Source of the DNA: an uncultured Clostridia bacterium
GTDB lineage: Bacteria > Bacillota > Clostridia > Peptostreptococcales > Anaerovoracaceae
Length of the DNA stretch: 64,000 nt
Direction of reading: 5' to 3'
Assembly (NCBI GenBank): GCA_934278925.1
Contig: CAKQWJ010000002.1
Location: 77,276 to 141,275, forward strand
Shown here: positions 52,068-61,365 of the stretch, one piece after another
Numbering within the stretch: position 1 is the first letter of the stretch
How the letters are laid out: every line of letters begins with the position of its first letter
The notes under the pieces: generated by a model
The model's database searches: none
The model's input: only the letters and a program-made list of their open reading frames with translations
What the model was told of the DNA's origin: nothing
Made by a program: the position numbers and the translations under genes

Positions 52068-54706
52068 TCTTCTGAATCCTCATCGATATCTTTGATTTCA
52101 TTCTGTATTTCCTGCAGCCGCACCAGTGCCTGAATCGGTGTCAGGGAATTGATATCCACCCCGCGAATCTCCTTCAGCACATCCTCATACGGCAGAGGCT
52201 CTTCGGAAACCCGTTCCGGCTCCGGGGCAATCTCATTGTCGAAGAAGGAAATCTGGGTGGTGGCCGGCATCGGCGCCGACTGTGCTTCCAACTCCTTCAG
52301 TTTTCTCGACGCGCTTTGGCGAATTGCCTTCGGAATGCCGGCAATCTTCGCCACGTGAATGCCATAGCTCTTGCTGGCCGGTCCGTCGATAATCCGATGC
52401 AGGAACACGACATTGCTTCCGTCCTCGGAAACCGATACCGACAAATTATGCACTGCCGGAAGCTGCTCCTCCAGCACCGTCAGCTCGTGATAGTGGGTAG
52501 CGAACATGGTGCGCACCCGATGGTCGTCCGATGCCAGATATTCCGCCGTCGCCCAAGCAATGGACAAGCCGTCAAAAGTACTGGTACCCCGGCCGATTTC
52601 ATCCAGGATAATCAAACTGCGGCGAGTCGCGTTCCGCAGGATGTTGGCCAGTTCGCTCATTTCAATGAAAAAAGTAGACTGTCCCGATGCCAGGTTATCC
52701 GATGCGCCGATTCGGGTAAAAACACGATCGCATACGCCAATATGTGCCCGGCGGCAAGGGACAAAGGAACCCATCTGAGCCATGAGTACGATGATAGCCG
52801 TCTGCCGCATGTAAGTGGATTTACCGGACATATTCGGGCCGGTAATCAAGAGAAGACTTTCCTTTTCCGTATCCATAGCGGTGTTGTTGGATACGAACAT
52901 GCCGCTTCCGATCATCTGTTCCACCGCCGGGTGACGACCTTCTTCAATTTCAATCAAACTGGAATCATCCACCTCCGGACGAACATAGCCGTTTGCCGTC
53001 GCCACATCTCCGAAGGACACCAGCACATCCAACAATGCCACAGAGGCAGAGGCCTTCTGCAGCGATCCGATGTACGGTTCAATGGATGTTCGGATTTTCC
53101 GGAAGATGTCGTATTCCAGCGCATTTATTTTTGCTTCCGCACTCAGAACCAGGCTTTCCTTTTCCTTTAGCTCCGGCGTAATGTATCTTTCGTTATTCAC
53201 CAAAGTTTGCTTTCGAATGTAATTCTCCGGCACCTTATCCGAAAAGGATTTGCTCACATCCAGATAGTAGCCGAACACCTTGTTGAACCCCACCTTGATG
53301 GTCTTGATTCCGGTGCGTTCCCGCTCGCTCTGCTCCAGTCCCGCAATCCACTCTTTGGCATCCCGAATGGATTCTTTCAGGTCGTCCAGCTCCGAAGAGT
53401 ATCCCGGCCGAATCAAATTGCCTTCGGTAATGATGAATGGCGGTTCGTCCACGATGGATTCCGCAATCATCCGATAGAGATCGCCAAAATCATCAATGGA
53501 ATCCCGGATTTCGGCAAGCAAAGCAGAGGATGCCAGTTCCTCCAAAGTATTCCGAATGTCCGGCAGTGCGCCCAGCGTATTTTTCAGCGCCACCAGATCC
53601 TTTCCGTTGGCGCGGCCGCTGGCCACGCGGGCACTGAGGCGTTCGAAATCGTAGATTTCCCGAAGTCCGGCCACCAGATTGTTGCGCTCCAGTGGGTGAT
53701 TCACCACGGCCTCCACCGCTTCCAGCCGGGCATTAATCTGAGCCCGGTTGTTCAGCGGCTCCTTGATGAACCGCTTTAGCAGTCTCCCGCCCATCGCCGT
53801 GTGCGTATGGTCCAGTACCCCAAGCAGGGAGCCTTCTTTGTTTTTGTCATATAACGTTTCCAGCAGCTCCAGATTTCGAAGGGTGGAGCGGTCCAGCTGC
53901 ATGTAGTTGCTGGACTCCCGAATGTCCAAATGCTTGAACTGCTCCATCTGCTGCTTCTGGGTATCCCCCAGGTACAGCAGCAGAGATCCCGCTGCCAGCA
54001 CCAAATCCGTTCGGCCGTCCAAATCCAGCGAAATCAAGGAAGATGCCTGAAATTGATTCATCAGTGTCTTTTCGCACAAAGCCTTCCGGTAGTAAGAAGA
54101 ATCCACCGGATTCAAGTAGGTCTGAACCTGCGGATCCTGCAGCGCCGCCAAGACGTTCTCCGGCAGCGAGGATTCGTCGTAAATGATCTCCTTCGGAGCT
54201 ATTTTTACCAGTTCGCTGATCAGGGAATCCAAATCGTGGCGGTATTCCAGATGCATGCAGGACAGCTCTCCGGTAGTGATATCCCCGTACGCAATGCCTA
54301 TCTGCGTCTTCGTGGCGAACACCGATGCGATAAAAATATTTTCGTCATTCTCGGTGGAACCGGCGATGTCTATGGTTCCCGGCGTGATGATTCGAACCAC
54401 CTCCCGGCGAACCAGGCCCTTTGTCTCCGCCGGATCCTCCATCTGTTCGCAGATGGCCACCTTGTGGCCGCGCTCCACCAGCTTTGGAATGTAGGAATCC
54501 GCCGAATGGAACGGAACCCCGCACATGGGTGCCCGCTCCTCCAGGCCGCAGGCCCGGCCGGTAAGGGTCAGCTCCAGTTCCCGAGAAACGGTCTTGGCAT
54601 CGTCAAAAAACAGCTCGTAAAAATCCCCCAGCCGAAACAGAATCAGGCAGTCCGGATTCTCTTCCTTAATCTGTAAGTATTGCTGCATCATTGGTGACAA
54701 TGCCAT
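52064..54706 (-). CDS. mutS: DNA mismatch repair protein MutS
   Basis: 880 residues. Mismatch-binding domain with the Phe-x-Glu in FRLGDFYELFFDDA (about 25-38), connector, lever and clamp domains, and the ATPase with Walker A TGPNMSGKSTYMRQ and Walker B LIILDEIGRGTSTFDG. A short C-terminal helical tail is present. AAGGAG before the ATG. First gene of the mutS-mutL-miaA run. Confidence 0.97.
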   Translation of the reverse strand: MALSPMMQQYLQIKEENPDCLILFRLGDFYELFFDDAKTVSRELELTLTGRACGLEERAPMCGVPFHSADSYIPKLVERGHKVAICEQMEDPAETKGLVRREVVRIITPGTIDIAGSTENDENIFIASVFATKTQIGIAYGDITTGELSCMHLEYRHDLDSLISELVKIAPKEIIYDESSLPENVLAALQDPQVQTYLNPVDSSYYRKALCEKTLMNQFQASSLISLDLDGRTDLVLAAGSLLLYLGDTQKQQMEQFKHLDIRESSNYMQLDRSTLRNLELLETLYDKNKEGSLLGVLDHTHTAMGGRLLKRFIKEPLNNRAQINARLEAVEAVVNHPLERNNLVAGLREIYDFERLSARVASGRANGKDLVALKNTLGALPDIRNTLEELASSALLAEIRDSIDDFGDLYRMIAESIVDEPPFIITEGNLIRPGYSSELDDLKESIRDAKEWIAGLEQSERERTGIKTIKVGFNKVFGYYLDVSKSFSDKVPENYIRKQTLVNNERYITPELKEKESLVLSAEAKINALEYDIFRKIRTSIEPYIGSLQKASASVALLDVLVSFGDVATANGYVRPEVDDSSLIEIEEGRHPAVEQMIGSGMFVSNNTAMDTEKESLLLITGPNMSGKSTYMRQTAIIVLMAQMGSFVPCRRAHIGVCDRVFTRIGASDNLASGQSTFFIEMSELANILRNATRRSLIILDEIGRGTSTFDGLSIAWATAEYLASDDHRVRTMFATHYHELTVLEEQLPAVHNLSVSVSEDGSNVVFLHRIIDGPASKSYGIHVAKIAGIPKAIRQSASRKLKELEAQSAPMPATTQISFFDNEIAPEPERVSEEPLPYEDVLKEIRGVDINSLTPIQALVRLQEIQNEIKDIDEDSEE

Positions 54707-54745
54707 AATAATCTCCTTTTCATTCCTTTTTATTCTTTATTCCAA

Positions 54746-55576
54746 TCAGTCCAGATCCGCATGGGCTTCCTGAACCACATCCGAAATCCGGCTCGCCCAT
54801 TCCTCAAGAACGGATTCTTCGCCGTTATCCGGAAGCTTCCCTTCTGCCTTGCCGGCAAAAAGCAAGTATTCGATATTTCCTTTTGTCCCCTTCACCGGCG
54901 AGAACGCCAGTCCCAGAGGTTCCAGACCGTTCTCCAATGCGTAGCGCAGTACATTTTCGATGACCTGACGGTGCACCGCCGGGTCCCGCACGATACCGTT
55001 CTTGCCTACCTGTTCTCGGCCCGCTTCGAACTGCGGCTTAATGAGGCAGACCATGTGCCCCGACGAATCCAATACCTTCCGCACCACCGGGAACATGTGT
55101 TTTACCGAAATAAAAGAAACATCGATAGACACAAAATCCACCGGCTCTTCGATTAAATCGGTGTCCAGATATCGGATGTTTGTTTTTTCCATATTCACCA
55201 CCCGTGGGTCTACTCGCAGCTTATAATCCAGCTGCCCGTATCCCACATCCAGGGCGTAGACCTTCCGAGCGCCGTTCTGCAGCATGCAGTCGGTAAAACC
55301 GCCGGTGGAAGCGCCCATGTCCATGCACACCCCATCCTTTAAATCGATAGGAAAGCAGTTCATGGCCTTCTCCAGCTTCAATCCGCCTCGGCTCACATAC
55401 GGGCAAAGCTTCTGCTTTACCGCAAATTCCAGTTCCGGATCGAACTTCTGCCCGGCTTTATCTTCTACCCGGCCATCTACGGTAACCAGTCCGGCCATGA
55501 TGGTTCTCTTCGCTTTGTCTCGAGATTCCACCAGACCTTTCTGCACCAAAATGACATCAAGCCTTTCTTTTTTCAA
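54746..55576 (-). CDS. TlyA-family rRNA 2'-O-methyltransferase
   Basis: 276 residues: N-terminal S4 RNA-binding domain (1-60, RLDVILVQKGLVESRDKAKR) and an FtsJ-like methyltransferase with SAM motif VCMDMGASTGGFTDCMLQNGA and KPQFEAGREQVGKNGIV. In mycobacteria TlyA methylates 16S and 23S rRNA; older annotation calls it a haemolysin. Overlaps the dxs end by 20 bases. nadK, argR and recN, the usual followers, are not here. Confidence 0.9.
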   Translation of the reverse strand: MKKERLDVILVQKGLVESRDKAKRTIMAGLVTVDGRVEDKAGQKFDPELEFAVKQKLCPYVSRGGLKLEKAMNCFPIDLKDGVCMDMGASTGGFTDCMLQNGARKVYALDVGYGQLDYKLRVDPRVVNMEKTNIRYLDTDLIEEPVDFVSIDVSFISVKHMFPVVRKVLDSSGHMVCLIKPQFEAGREQVGKNGIVRDPAVHRQVIENVLRYALENGLEPLGLAFSPVKGTKGNIEYLLFAGKAEGKLPDNGEESVLEEWASRISDVVQEAHADLD

Positions 55577-57422
55577 AGTAATCCTCTACCCCCTTCACTA
55601 CATCTTCCGGAGTCATTGCACATTCTTGTCGCAATTCCGGGATGCTTCCCTGCTCAATAAACTCATCCGGAAGGGCAAAATTCAGAATTCCAAACGCCTG
55701 CTCCCGATTCACCCGATCGAATTCATCAGAGAAGCCTCCGATGATGGTGTTGTCCTCCAGCGTGACCACCAGTTTCGTCTCCGGATTCACTGCCGTAGCA
55801 CCCATCGGTTTTACCACGTTGATTGCCGTAACACCGGCATCGACGCCGTGTTCTCGAAGAAGTCTCGCCGCTTCGATACCGGTATCCAGCATCGCCCCTA
55901 CCGCCAGAATCGTTACATCCTTACCGACGGAGAGCACCGTATTTTCCCCGGTGAACGGCTTCAGCCTCAGGTGATTCCCCTGAGAAGAACCTCTCGGATA
56001 CCGAATGGCAATCGGTCCGTCGTATTGATGGACCGCATATTCCAACATCTCTTCCAGCTGATTTCCGTCTGCCGGACAGAGAATTCTCATGTTTGGAATC
56101 ATATTCAAATAAGACAAGTCAAACATACCGTGGTGGGTTTCACCATCCGCGCCAACCAGGCCGGCCCGGTCTACCGCAAAGACCACATGAAGGTTCTGCA
56201 GACAAATATCTTCAATCAGCTGATCGAAGGCACGCTGTAAGAAGGAAGAATAGATGGCCACCACCGGTGTCATGCCGGCCTTCGCCATTCCTGCTGCAAA
56301 CACCACCGCATGGGCTTCCGCAATTCCCACATCGAAAAATCGCGGCTCGAACTCCTTGTAGAACGGGCCCAGTCCGGTGGCCGTTCCCATCGCCGCAGAG
56401 ATGGCAACGATGGACTCATCCGCCCGTGCCAACTCCACCAGCTTGTCGCCGAACACTTTTGAGTAACTCGGTCCGGTAGGTGACGATAATATATTACCGT
56501 TATCCGCATCGAATGGAGCGATACCGTGGAATTTCCTCGGATACTTTTCCGACCAATAGTACCCCTTTCCTTTCTTTGTAATGACGTGCACCAGCGTCGG
56601 CCCGTCGTACTGGTTGGCTGCGGTGTAGGCCTCAACCAGAGCCGGAAGATCGTATCCGTCTACGGGACCGATATATTTTATTCCCAAATCTTCAAAAAGA
56701 ACACCCTGTTCATCCAGCAGTGAATACTTAATCTTATTTTTGGTGTAGGAGATGGTGTCGCTGACCTTCTGACCCACCACCGGGATATTGTCCAATGCCT
56801 CCCGGATGTTCTCCTTCATTCGGGTGTAATTCTTCGAGGTACGCAGGTTGTTCAAATGGCGAGACATGGCACCCACATTTTTGGCGATGGACATTCCGTT
56901 GTCATTTAAAATGATTTTGATATTGGTTCCGGAAGCGCCGATGTTGTTCAGTGCTTCGTATACCAAGCCGCCGGTCATGGCACCGTCGCCGATTACCGCT
57001 ACCACCTGATAATCTTCGTTCCGAAGGTCCCGTGCGGTGGCATATCCCATAGCCGCACTGATGGACGTGCTGCTGTGCCCCGTGTCATAAGCATCGTGAA
57101 CGCTTTCCCGGGACTTTGGAAAACCGGAAAGGCCTTTATATTTTCGAAGGGTATCGAAAGCCCCCGCCCTTCCGGTAATGATTTTATGAACGTAGGATTG
57201 GTGTCCCACATCGAAGATTATGCGGTCCACTGCGGTATCGTATACTTTGTGCAGGGCAATGGTGGTCTCCACAATGCCCAAATTAGAGGCCAGATGACCG
57301 CCGGTTTTCGAAACCTTCTCCACAAGAAAATCCCGCATTTCCTGTGCCAGGGCTTCCAAATCCCCGTAGTCGGAGTTCTTTATAATCGATATTAAATCTT
57401 CTCTTTCAAGATCGTACAGCAT
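55557..57422 (-). CDS. dxs: 1-deoxy-D-xylulose-5-phosphate synthase
   Basis: ThDP enzyme that condenses pyruvate and glyceraldehyde-3-phosphate, first step of the methylerythritol phosphate pathway. 621 residues. ThDP motif GDGAMTGGLVYEALNNIG, N-terminal HLASNLGIVE and FDVGHQSYVHKIITGR, and the transketolase middle domain with DRAGLVGADGETHHGMFD. Starts on the last base of the polyprenyl synthase stop codon, so it is coupled to it. Confidence 0.97.
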   Translation of the reverse strand: MLYDLEREDLISIIKNSDYGDLEALAQEMRDFLVEKVSKTGGHLASNLGIVETTIALHKVYDTAVDRIIFDVGHQSYVHKIITGRAGAFDTLRKYKGLSGFPKSRESVHDAYDTGHSSTSISAAMGYATARDLRNEDYQVVAVIGDGAMTGGLVYEALNNIGASGTNIKIILNDNGMSIAKNVGAMSRHLNNLRTSKNYTRMKENIREALDNIPVVGQKVSDTISYTKNKIKYSLLDEQGVLFEDLGIKYIGPVDGYDLPALVEAYTAANQYDGPTLVHVITKKGKGYYWSEKYPRKFHGIAPFDADNGNILSSPTGPSYSKVFGDKLVELARADESIVAISAAMGTATGLGPFYKEFEPRFFDVGIAEAHAVVFAAGMAKAGMTPVVAIYSSFLQRAFDQLIEDICLQNLHVVFAVDRAGLVGADGETHHGMFDLSYLNMIPNMRILCPADGNQLEEMLEYAVHQYDGPIAIRYPRGSSQGNHLRLKPFTGENTVLSVGKDVTILAVGAMLDTGIEAARLLREHGVDAGVTAINVVKPMGATAVNPETKLVVTLEDNTIIGGFSDEFDRVNREQAFGILNFALPDEFIEQGSIPELRQECAMTPEDVVKGVEDYFEKRKA

Positions 57423-58312
57423 TAAGATTTCCTTCTTTCCAGCTTATGAGCAAGTTCAATGAAGAATTCTGCGGAATCGCCGTATTTCTCCATAAGCGCA
57501 ACTGCCTTTTCCGTTAAAGAATGCAGTTCATCCTTCGCCGCCTCCAGCCCCAGGACCGTGGCGTAGTTGCATTTGCCGTGATCGGCATCCTTGCCCAACT
57601 TTTTCCCCATCATTTTCTCATCGCCGATCACATCCAGAATATCATCGGAAATTTGGAAGGCTCTTCCAACCAGTTCCGCATACTGTTCGAAGTCAGCTCG
57701 AACCGCTTCCGATGCATTTCCGATATAGAGTCCGGCCAGAATCGGCGCCTTCAAGAGCGCACCGGTCTTGTTGGAGTCGATAAAATTCAGCATTTCCTCA
57801 TCGCATTCTTTTCCTTCGTTCTCCATATCCGCCACCTGACCCGCAATCATACCGTGAATACCGGCATTGCGAGACACTTCCAGTGCCGCCATCACGTGGC
57901 GATGGAGCTTCTCCGAATCGCCTTTCAGCGCCGCTGCATCCTGAAGCATGATTTCGTGGGCGGTGTTCAGCAATCCGTCTCCGGCCAGAATGGCCATGGC
58001 TTCCCCGTACACCTTATGGTTGGTCGGGTTTCCTCGGCGAAGATCGTCGTCGTCCATCGCCGGAAGATCGTCGTGAATCAGCGAATAGGTGTGAATGTAT
58101 TCGATGGCGCACGCGAAAGGAAGGGCTTCTTCCGGATTTCCTCCGGCGAAGTCCGCACAGGCCAGCAGCAGAACCGGACGCAGACGCTTTCCTCCGCTTT
58201 TTACGCTGTAGTTCATGGAATCCCACAGGACCTGAACCTGTGGCGCGACGGAAGGCAATTTCTCCGCCAGATTTTCTTCAATCATGTTTTTATAATAATC
58301 GTAATTATTCAT
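57422..58312 (-). CDS. ispA: Farnesyl/geranyl diphosphate synthase-type polyprenyl synthetase
   Basis: Makes short-chain prenyl diphosphates. 296 residues. The two Asp-rich motifs are LIHDDLPAMDDDDLRRG and FQISDDILDVIGD. Length and SGGKRLRPVLLL fit bacterial IspA; the exact chain length is not predictable here. ATG at 58312 has AGGAGGG upstream and overlaps the end of xseB by 8 bases. Confidence 0.93.
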   Translation of the reverse strand: MNNYDYYKNMIEENLAEKLPSVAPQVQVLWDSMNYSVKSGGKRLRPVLLLACADFAGGNPEEALPFACAIEYIHTYSLIHDDLPAMDDDDLRRGNPTNHKVYGEAMAILAGDGLLNTAHEIMLQDAAALKGDSEKLHRHVMAALEVSRNAGIHGMIAGQVADMENEGKECDEEMLNFIDSNKTGALLKAPILAGLYIGNASEAVRADFEQYAELVGRAFQISDDILDVIGDEKMMGKKLGKDADHGKCNYATVLGLEAAKDELHSLTEKAVALMEKYGDSAEFFIELAHKLERRKS

Positions 58313-58508
58313 GGGAAGAACCCTCCTGCTCATCAAAAATTTCGATTTTCTGTTCCGCTTTTTCCAGTACGGAATTCAGATATTCCGACTCCTTCATTCC
58401 GGCATCAAACAGCGCCAGCGCTTCTTCCAACGAAGTGGCCGGTCCGCCGATTCGATCTGCGGCACTCCGGAGATTTTTCATGGATTCGGAAAAACTCTTA
58501 TCACTCAT
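58305..58508 (-). CDS. xseB: Exodeoxyribonuclease VII small subunit
   Basis: 67 residues, helical, with the family signature GGPATSLEEALALFDAGMKESEYLN. ATG at 58508 lies inside the xseA stop region (8-base overlap) and GGAGG precedes it; the longer frame is a reading-through of xseA and is rejected. Confidence 0.93.
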   Translation of the reverse strand: MSDKSFSESMKNLRSAADRIGGPATSLEEALALFDAGMKESEYLNSVLEKAEQKIEIFDEQEGSSHE

Positions 58509-59655
58509 CGTGTCCCTCCTTGCTCTTACCGGTAACCTGCGCCTTGAAGCGGCCGTTTCGCAGAAGTACCGTATACTCTTCACCTTCCGACACATCATCG
58601 ATATCGGAGACGATAGTTCCCGCTTCATTCAGAACTGCGGCAAACCCCCGCTCCAGCACTCGTTTCGGATTTCCCTCCCGAAGCTTGATCAGTGCCTGCT
58701 CCATTTCATTCCGGGCCTTCTGCAGCCGGTTTTTCATATTGGAACAGAGAAGCTGGGTCAGCGATTCCACCATTCTCTTTTCATTCAGCAATTTAAAACG
58801 CAGAGATTCACTCAGCGCACTGCGACACTCAGCGATGCGCTTCTGAATTTCATAAATATCCGGCACCGCCATATCCGCCGCCTCGCTGGGCGTTGCCCCT
58901 CGGGCATCCGCCACATAATCGGAAATGGATACATCCGGTTCATGACCCACGGCGGAAATAATCGGAATATCCGATTGAAAAATAGCTCTGGCAACGGATT
59001 CCTCGTTAAAAGCCGCCAAATCCTCCGGGGATCCGCCCCCTCTCCCTACAATCAATAGGTCAATATGACGTTTTCCCGATTCGTTCACCCGGTTTGCCAA
59101 ATGAATTCCCTGACAAATACTGGCCGGCGCATTCACGCCTTGCACATAAGTGGGAAAAATCAACAGGTTCACGTAATTGTTTTTCTTTAAAATAATTTTC
59201 TGTATATCCCGAAGGGCATCTCCCTCCGTGGATGTAACGACCCCCACGCATTCCGGGAATTCCGGAAGCGGCTTCTTGTATTCCGGCCGGAACAGTCCTT
59301 CCGCTTCCAATTTCTTTTTCAAGGCTTCAAAAGCCGTCTTCGCTTTTCCGACCCCGGCATCTTCCATATAATGAATCTGGAAGGAATAGGTGCCACCCTT
59401 TGCATATAGCCGAACGGATCCCACCGCAACCACGTTGCGTCCGTCCTCCAGAAGTTCCGGATCTATCTTGGGAAGCTGACTTTTCCAGACCACACTGCGG
59501 ATGACGCATTGTTCATCCTTCAAGGAAAAATACGCATGTCCTTTCCGAGTTAATCCGGAGATTTCCCCTTCAATGGCCACGTTCCGAAGATTGAAATCGC
59601 TGTCTATTTTATTGGCTAGATATTCATTTACCTGCGTCACGCTAACCGGCTTCAT
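58501..59655 (-). CDS. xseA: Exodeoxyribonuclease VII large subunit
   Basis: 384 residues. N-terminal OB fold (about 1-100, VTQVNEYLANKIDSDFNLRN and GEISGLTRKGHAYFSLKDE), catalytic domain with GRGGGSPEDLAAFNEE and SAVGHEPDVSISDYVADARGAT-type block (part), then a C-terminal coiled coil. Single-strand specific nuclease with XseB. Overlaps the upstream gene by 4 bases (ATGA). Confidence 0.95.
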   Translation of the reverse strand: MKPVSVTQVNEYLANKIDSDFNLRNVAIEGEISGLTRKGHAYFSLKDEQCVIRSVVWKSQLPKIDPELLEDGRNVVAVGSVRLYAKGGTYSFQIHYMEDAGVGKAKTAFEALKKKLEAEGLFRPEYKKPLPEFPECVGVVTSTEGDALRDIQKIILKKNNYVNLLIFPTYVQGVNAPASICQGIHLANRVNESGKRHIDLLIVGRGGGSPEDLAAFNEESVARAIFQSDIPIISAVGHEPDVSISDYVADARGATPSEAADMAVPDIYEIQKRIAECRSALSESLRFKLLNEKRMVESLTQLLCSNMKNRLQKARNEMEQALIKLREGNPKRVLERGFAAVLNEAGTIVSDIDDVSEGEEYTVLLRNGRFKAQVTGKSKEGHDE

Positions 59656-60599
59656 TCTTGGTTCCTCCGTCTTCCCAGAAGGGAGATTCCCACGGCATTA
59701 TCTCCGGAAAGCACCGGATCACCGAACAGGATTCGGCATCCATCCTGCTTCTCCTGCCATAGCTCTGCATACTTTCGGAGGGTTGCGCTGGCGGAGACCC
59801 CTCCGGCCATAACCACCGTATCCACTTCGTACTTTTGGCTCAGCTGTATCGCCGTGTCGTGAAGCAGCTGCTGAATCCGGTAGAAGATTCCCGGGACAAT
59901 TTCATCGCCCTTCTCTTCAATGCTCTTCATCACCTGAGTCTCCGTTCCGGACAAGTTAAAGAACCCATCCTGAATCCGAATTTTCCCCGGAAAGACTGTA
60001 TACGACCGGTTCACGGAAATTCGGTCTAAATATTTTCCCGCCGGGAAATCGTAACCCAGCCGGACACCGGTTCGGTCTAAAAGCTGACCTACGCTGATGT
60101 CCTTGGTTCCGCCCACAATTTCAACCGCATATCCTTCCGGAGTCCGTTCGCACAGGAGGCACTCCGTCGTTCCTCCGCTGAGATGGAACAGCAGAAAGGG
60201 TTTCTGCGGCATTGGCGGCAGCGTGGACAGGATGGCTTCAATATGCCCTTCCTGATGAGAAAAACAGTTCATCGGAACCTGCAATGCAGAAGAAATCACC
60301 GTTCCGGTCTGAACGCCGGATAGGAACACCGGCATATAGGATCCCTCCACATTCCGTGGGCGAGACGATACTGCCACCGATACGATTTCCTTTGGATCTA
60401 CCGTCTGAAAAGCTTCCTCAATAAAGGAAGGTAGAACCTGGCAATGGTGAAAAAAGGCAACGGATTGCCTTAGACCTCTTTTTCCTTGTTCTACCTTTAG
60501 AAATTCAGAGCGCTGATATCGAATGCTTCCATTCTCATCCGTCAGCGCCACCGACGTCTTATAATTAGATGTATCGATTCCCAATACTACTTTAGCCAT
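59652..60599 (-). CDS. TsaD/Kae1-like paralogue
   Basis: 315 residues of the ASKHA-fold TsaD/Kae1/YgjD group (annotated as peptidase M22). It has VVLGIDTSNYKTSVAL at the N-terminus, the metal motif HQEGHIEAIL, VGGTKDISVGQLLDRTGVRLG and VMAGGVSASATLR. Shorter and more divergent than TsaD proper, and located between nusB and xseA as is usual for this second copy in Clostridia. A catalytic role in t6A formation is not assumed. ATG at 60599 with AAGGAT upstream. Confidence 0.8.
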   Translation of the reverse strand: MAKVVLGIDTSNYKTSVALTDENGSIRYQRSEFLKVEQGKRGLRQSVAFFHHCQVLPSFIEEAFQTVDPKEIVSVAVSSRPRNVEGSYMPVFLSGVQTGTVISSALQVPMNCFSHQEGHIEAILSTLPPMPQKPFLLFHLSGGTTECLLCERTPEGYAVEIVGGTKDISVGQLLDRTGVRLGYDFPAGKYLDRISVNRSYTVFPGKIRIQDGFFNLSGTETQVMKSIEEKGDEIVPGIFYRIQQLLHDTAIQLSQKYEVDTVVMAGGVSASATLRKYAELWQEKQDGCRILFGDPVLSGDNAVGISLLGRRRNQE

Positions 60600-60600
60600 A

Positions 60601-60993
60601 CTATTTATCCTTGGCAATCTTCCCTAAAACAGAATTGATAAATGCATACGAACGATCTTCACCGTATTTCTTCGCCATCTTCACCGCTTCATCGATGGAA
60701 ACGCTGTCCGGAATGGCATCCATATAGCAAATTTCAGCAACGGCAATACGGAAAATTGCCAAGTCCGTCTTTCCCATTCGGTTCGTTTTCCAACGATCGG
60801 AATGAGAATCGATGGTAGCATCGATTTCCTGCAGATGATCGCGGATTACATCCAGGGTCTGAAGAGCCTGCTTTTCCTTCTGAATCTGTTCGTTTTCGGT
60901 AATCAGAGAGATGTTCCGGTAATCGAAATCTCCCACCACATCCATCTGATATACCACCTGCATCGTCATTTCTCTAATTTCTTCTCTTTTCAT
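60601..60993 (-). CDS. nusB: Transcription antitermination factor NusB
   Basis: 130 residues, all-helical. Typical features are REEIREMTMQVVYQMDV at the start and LAIFRIAVAEICYMDAIPDSVSIDEAVKMAKKYG with FINSVLGKIAK at the end. Binds boxA of rRNA leader RNA with NusE. First of the classical nusB-xseAB-ispA-dxs-tlyA cluster; one base from the next gene. Confidence 0.95.
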   Translation of the reverse strand: MKREEIREMTMQVVYQMDVVGDFDYRNISLITENEQIQKEKQALQTLDVIRDHLQEIDATIDSHSDRWKTNRMGKTDLAIFRIAVAEICYMDAIPDSVSIDEAVKMAKKYGEDRSYAFINSVLGKIAKDK

Positions 60994-61001
60994 AGTACTC
61001 G

Positions 61002-61355
61002 TTACCTGCTCTTTTCAACTCCCTCAATACAGATATTAACTGCTTCGACGGAAATTCCCGTCTCCTTCTCGATAATCTTCTTTACCCGGTTCTGGATGTC
61101 GTACGAAAGCTGTGGTATGTTCACCCCATATGCTGCGATAATATGAACATCCACAGCAACCTTTCCATCCTCATCGTTTACGTGAACGCCTTGTGTTTCC
61201 GTAATCCTGCCCAGAATGTTCCGGGAGAAGCTTTCCGCAATTCCCGGCGCCATCCGGATAACTCCGGGCAGTTTCATGGTTTCCTGTACAGCATACCCGG
61301 CAATCACGGAATCCTCAATTGTATTCTTTTCTTTGAAGTCTTTTGATTTACTCAT
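61002..61355 (-). CDS. Asp23/Gls24-family envelope stress protein
   Basis: 117 residues. Core pattern IEDSVIAGYAVQETMKLPGV to GVHVNDEDGKVAVDVHIIAAYGVNIPQLSYDIQNRVK is that of the Asp23 family (YqhY type), which in Firmicutes usually lies just before nusB, as here. In Bacillus YqhY is linked to acetyl-CoA carboxylase regulation. No membrane span. Confidence 0.92.
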   Translation of the reverse strand: MSKSKDFKEKNTIEDSVIAGYAVQETMKLPGVIRMAPGIAESFSRNILGRITETQGVHVNDEDGKVAVDVHIIAAYGVNIPQLSYDIQNRVKKIIEKETGISVEAVNICIEGVEKSR

Positions 61356-61365
61356 GAGTTATCTT

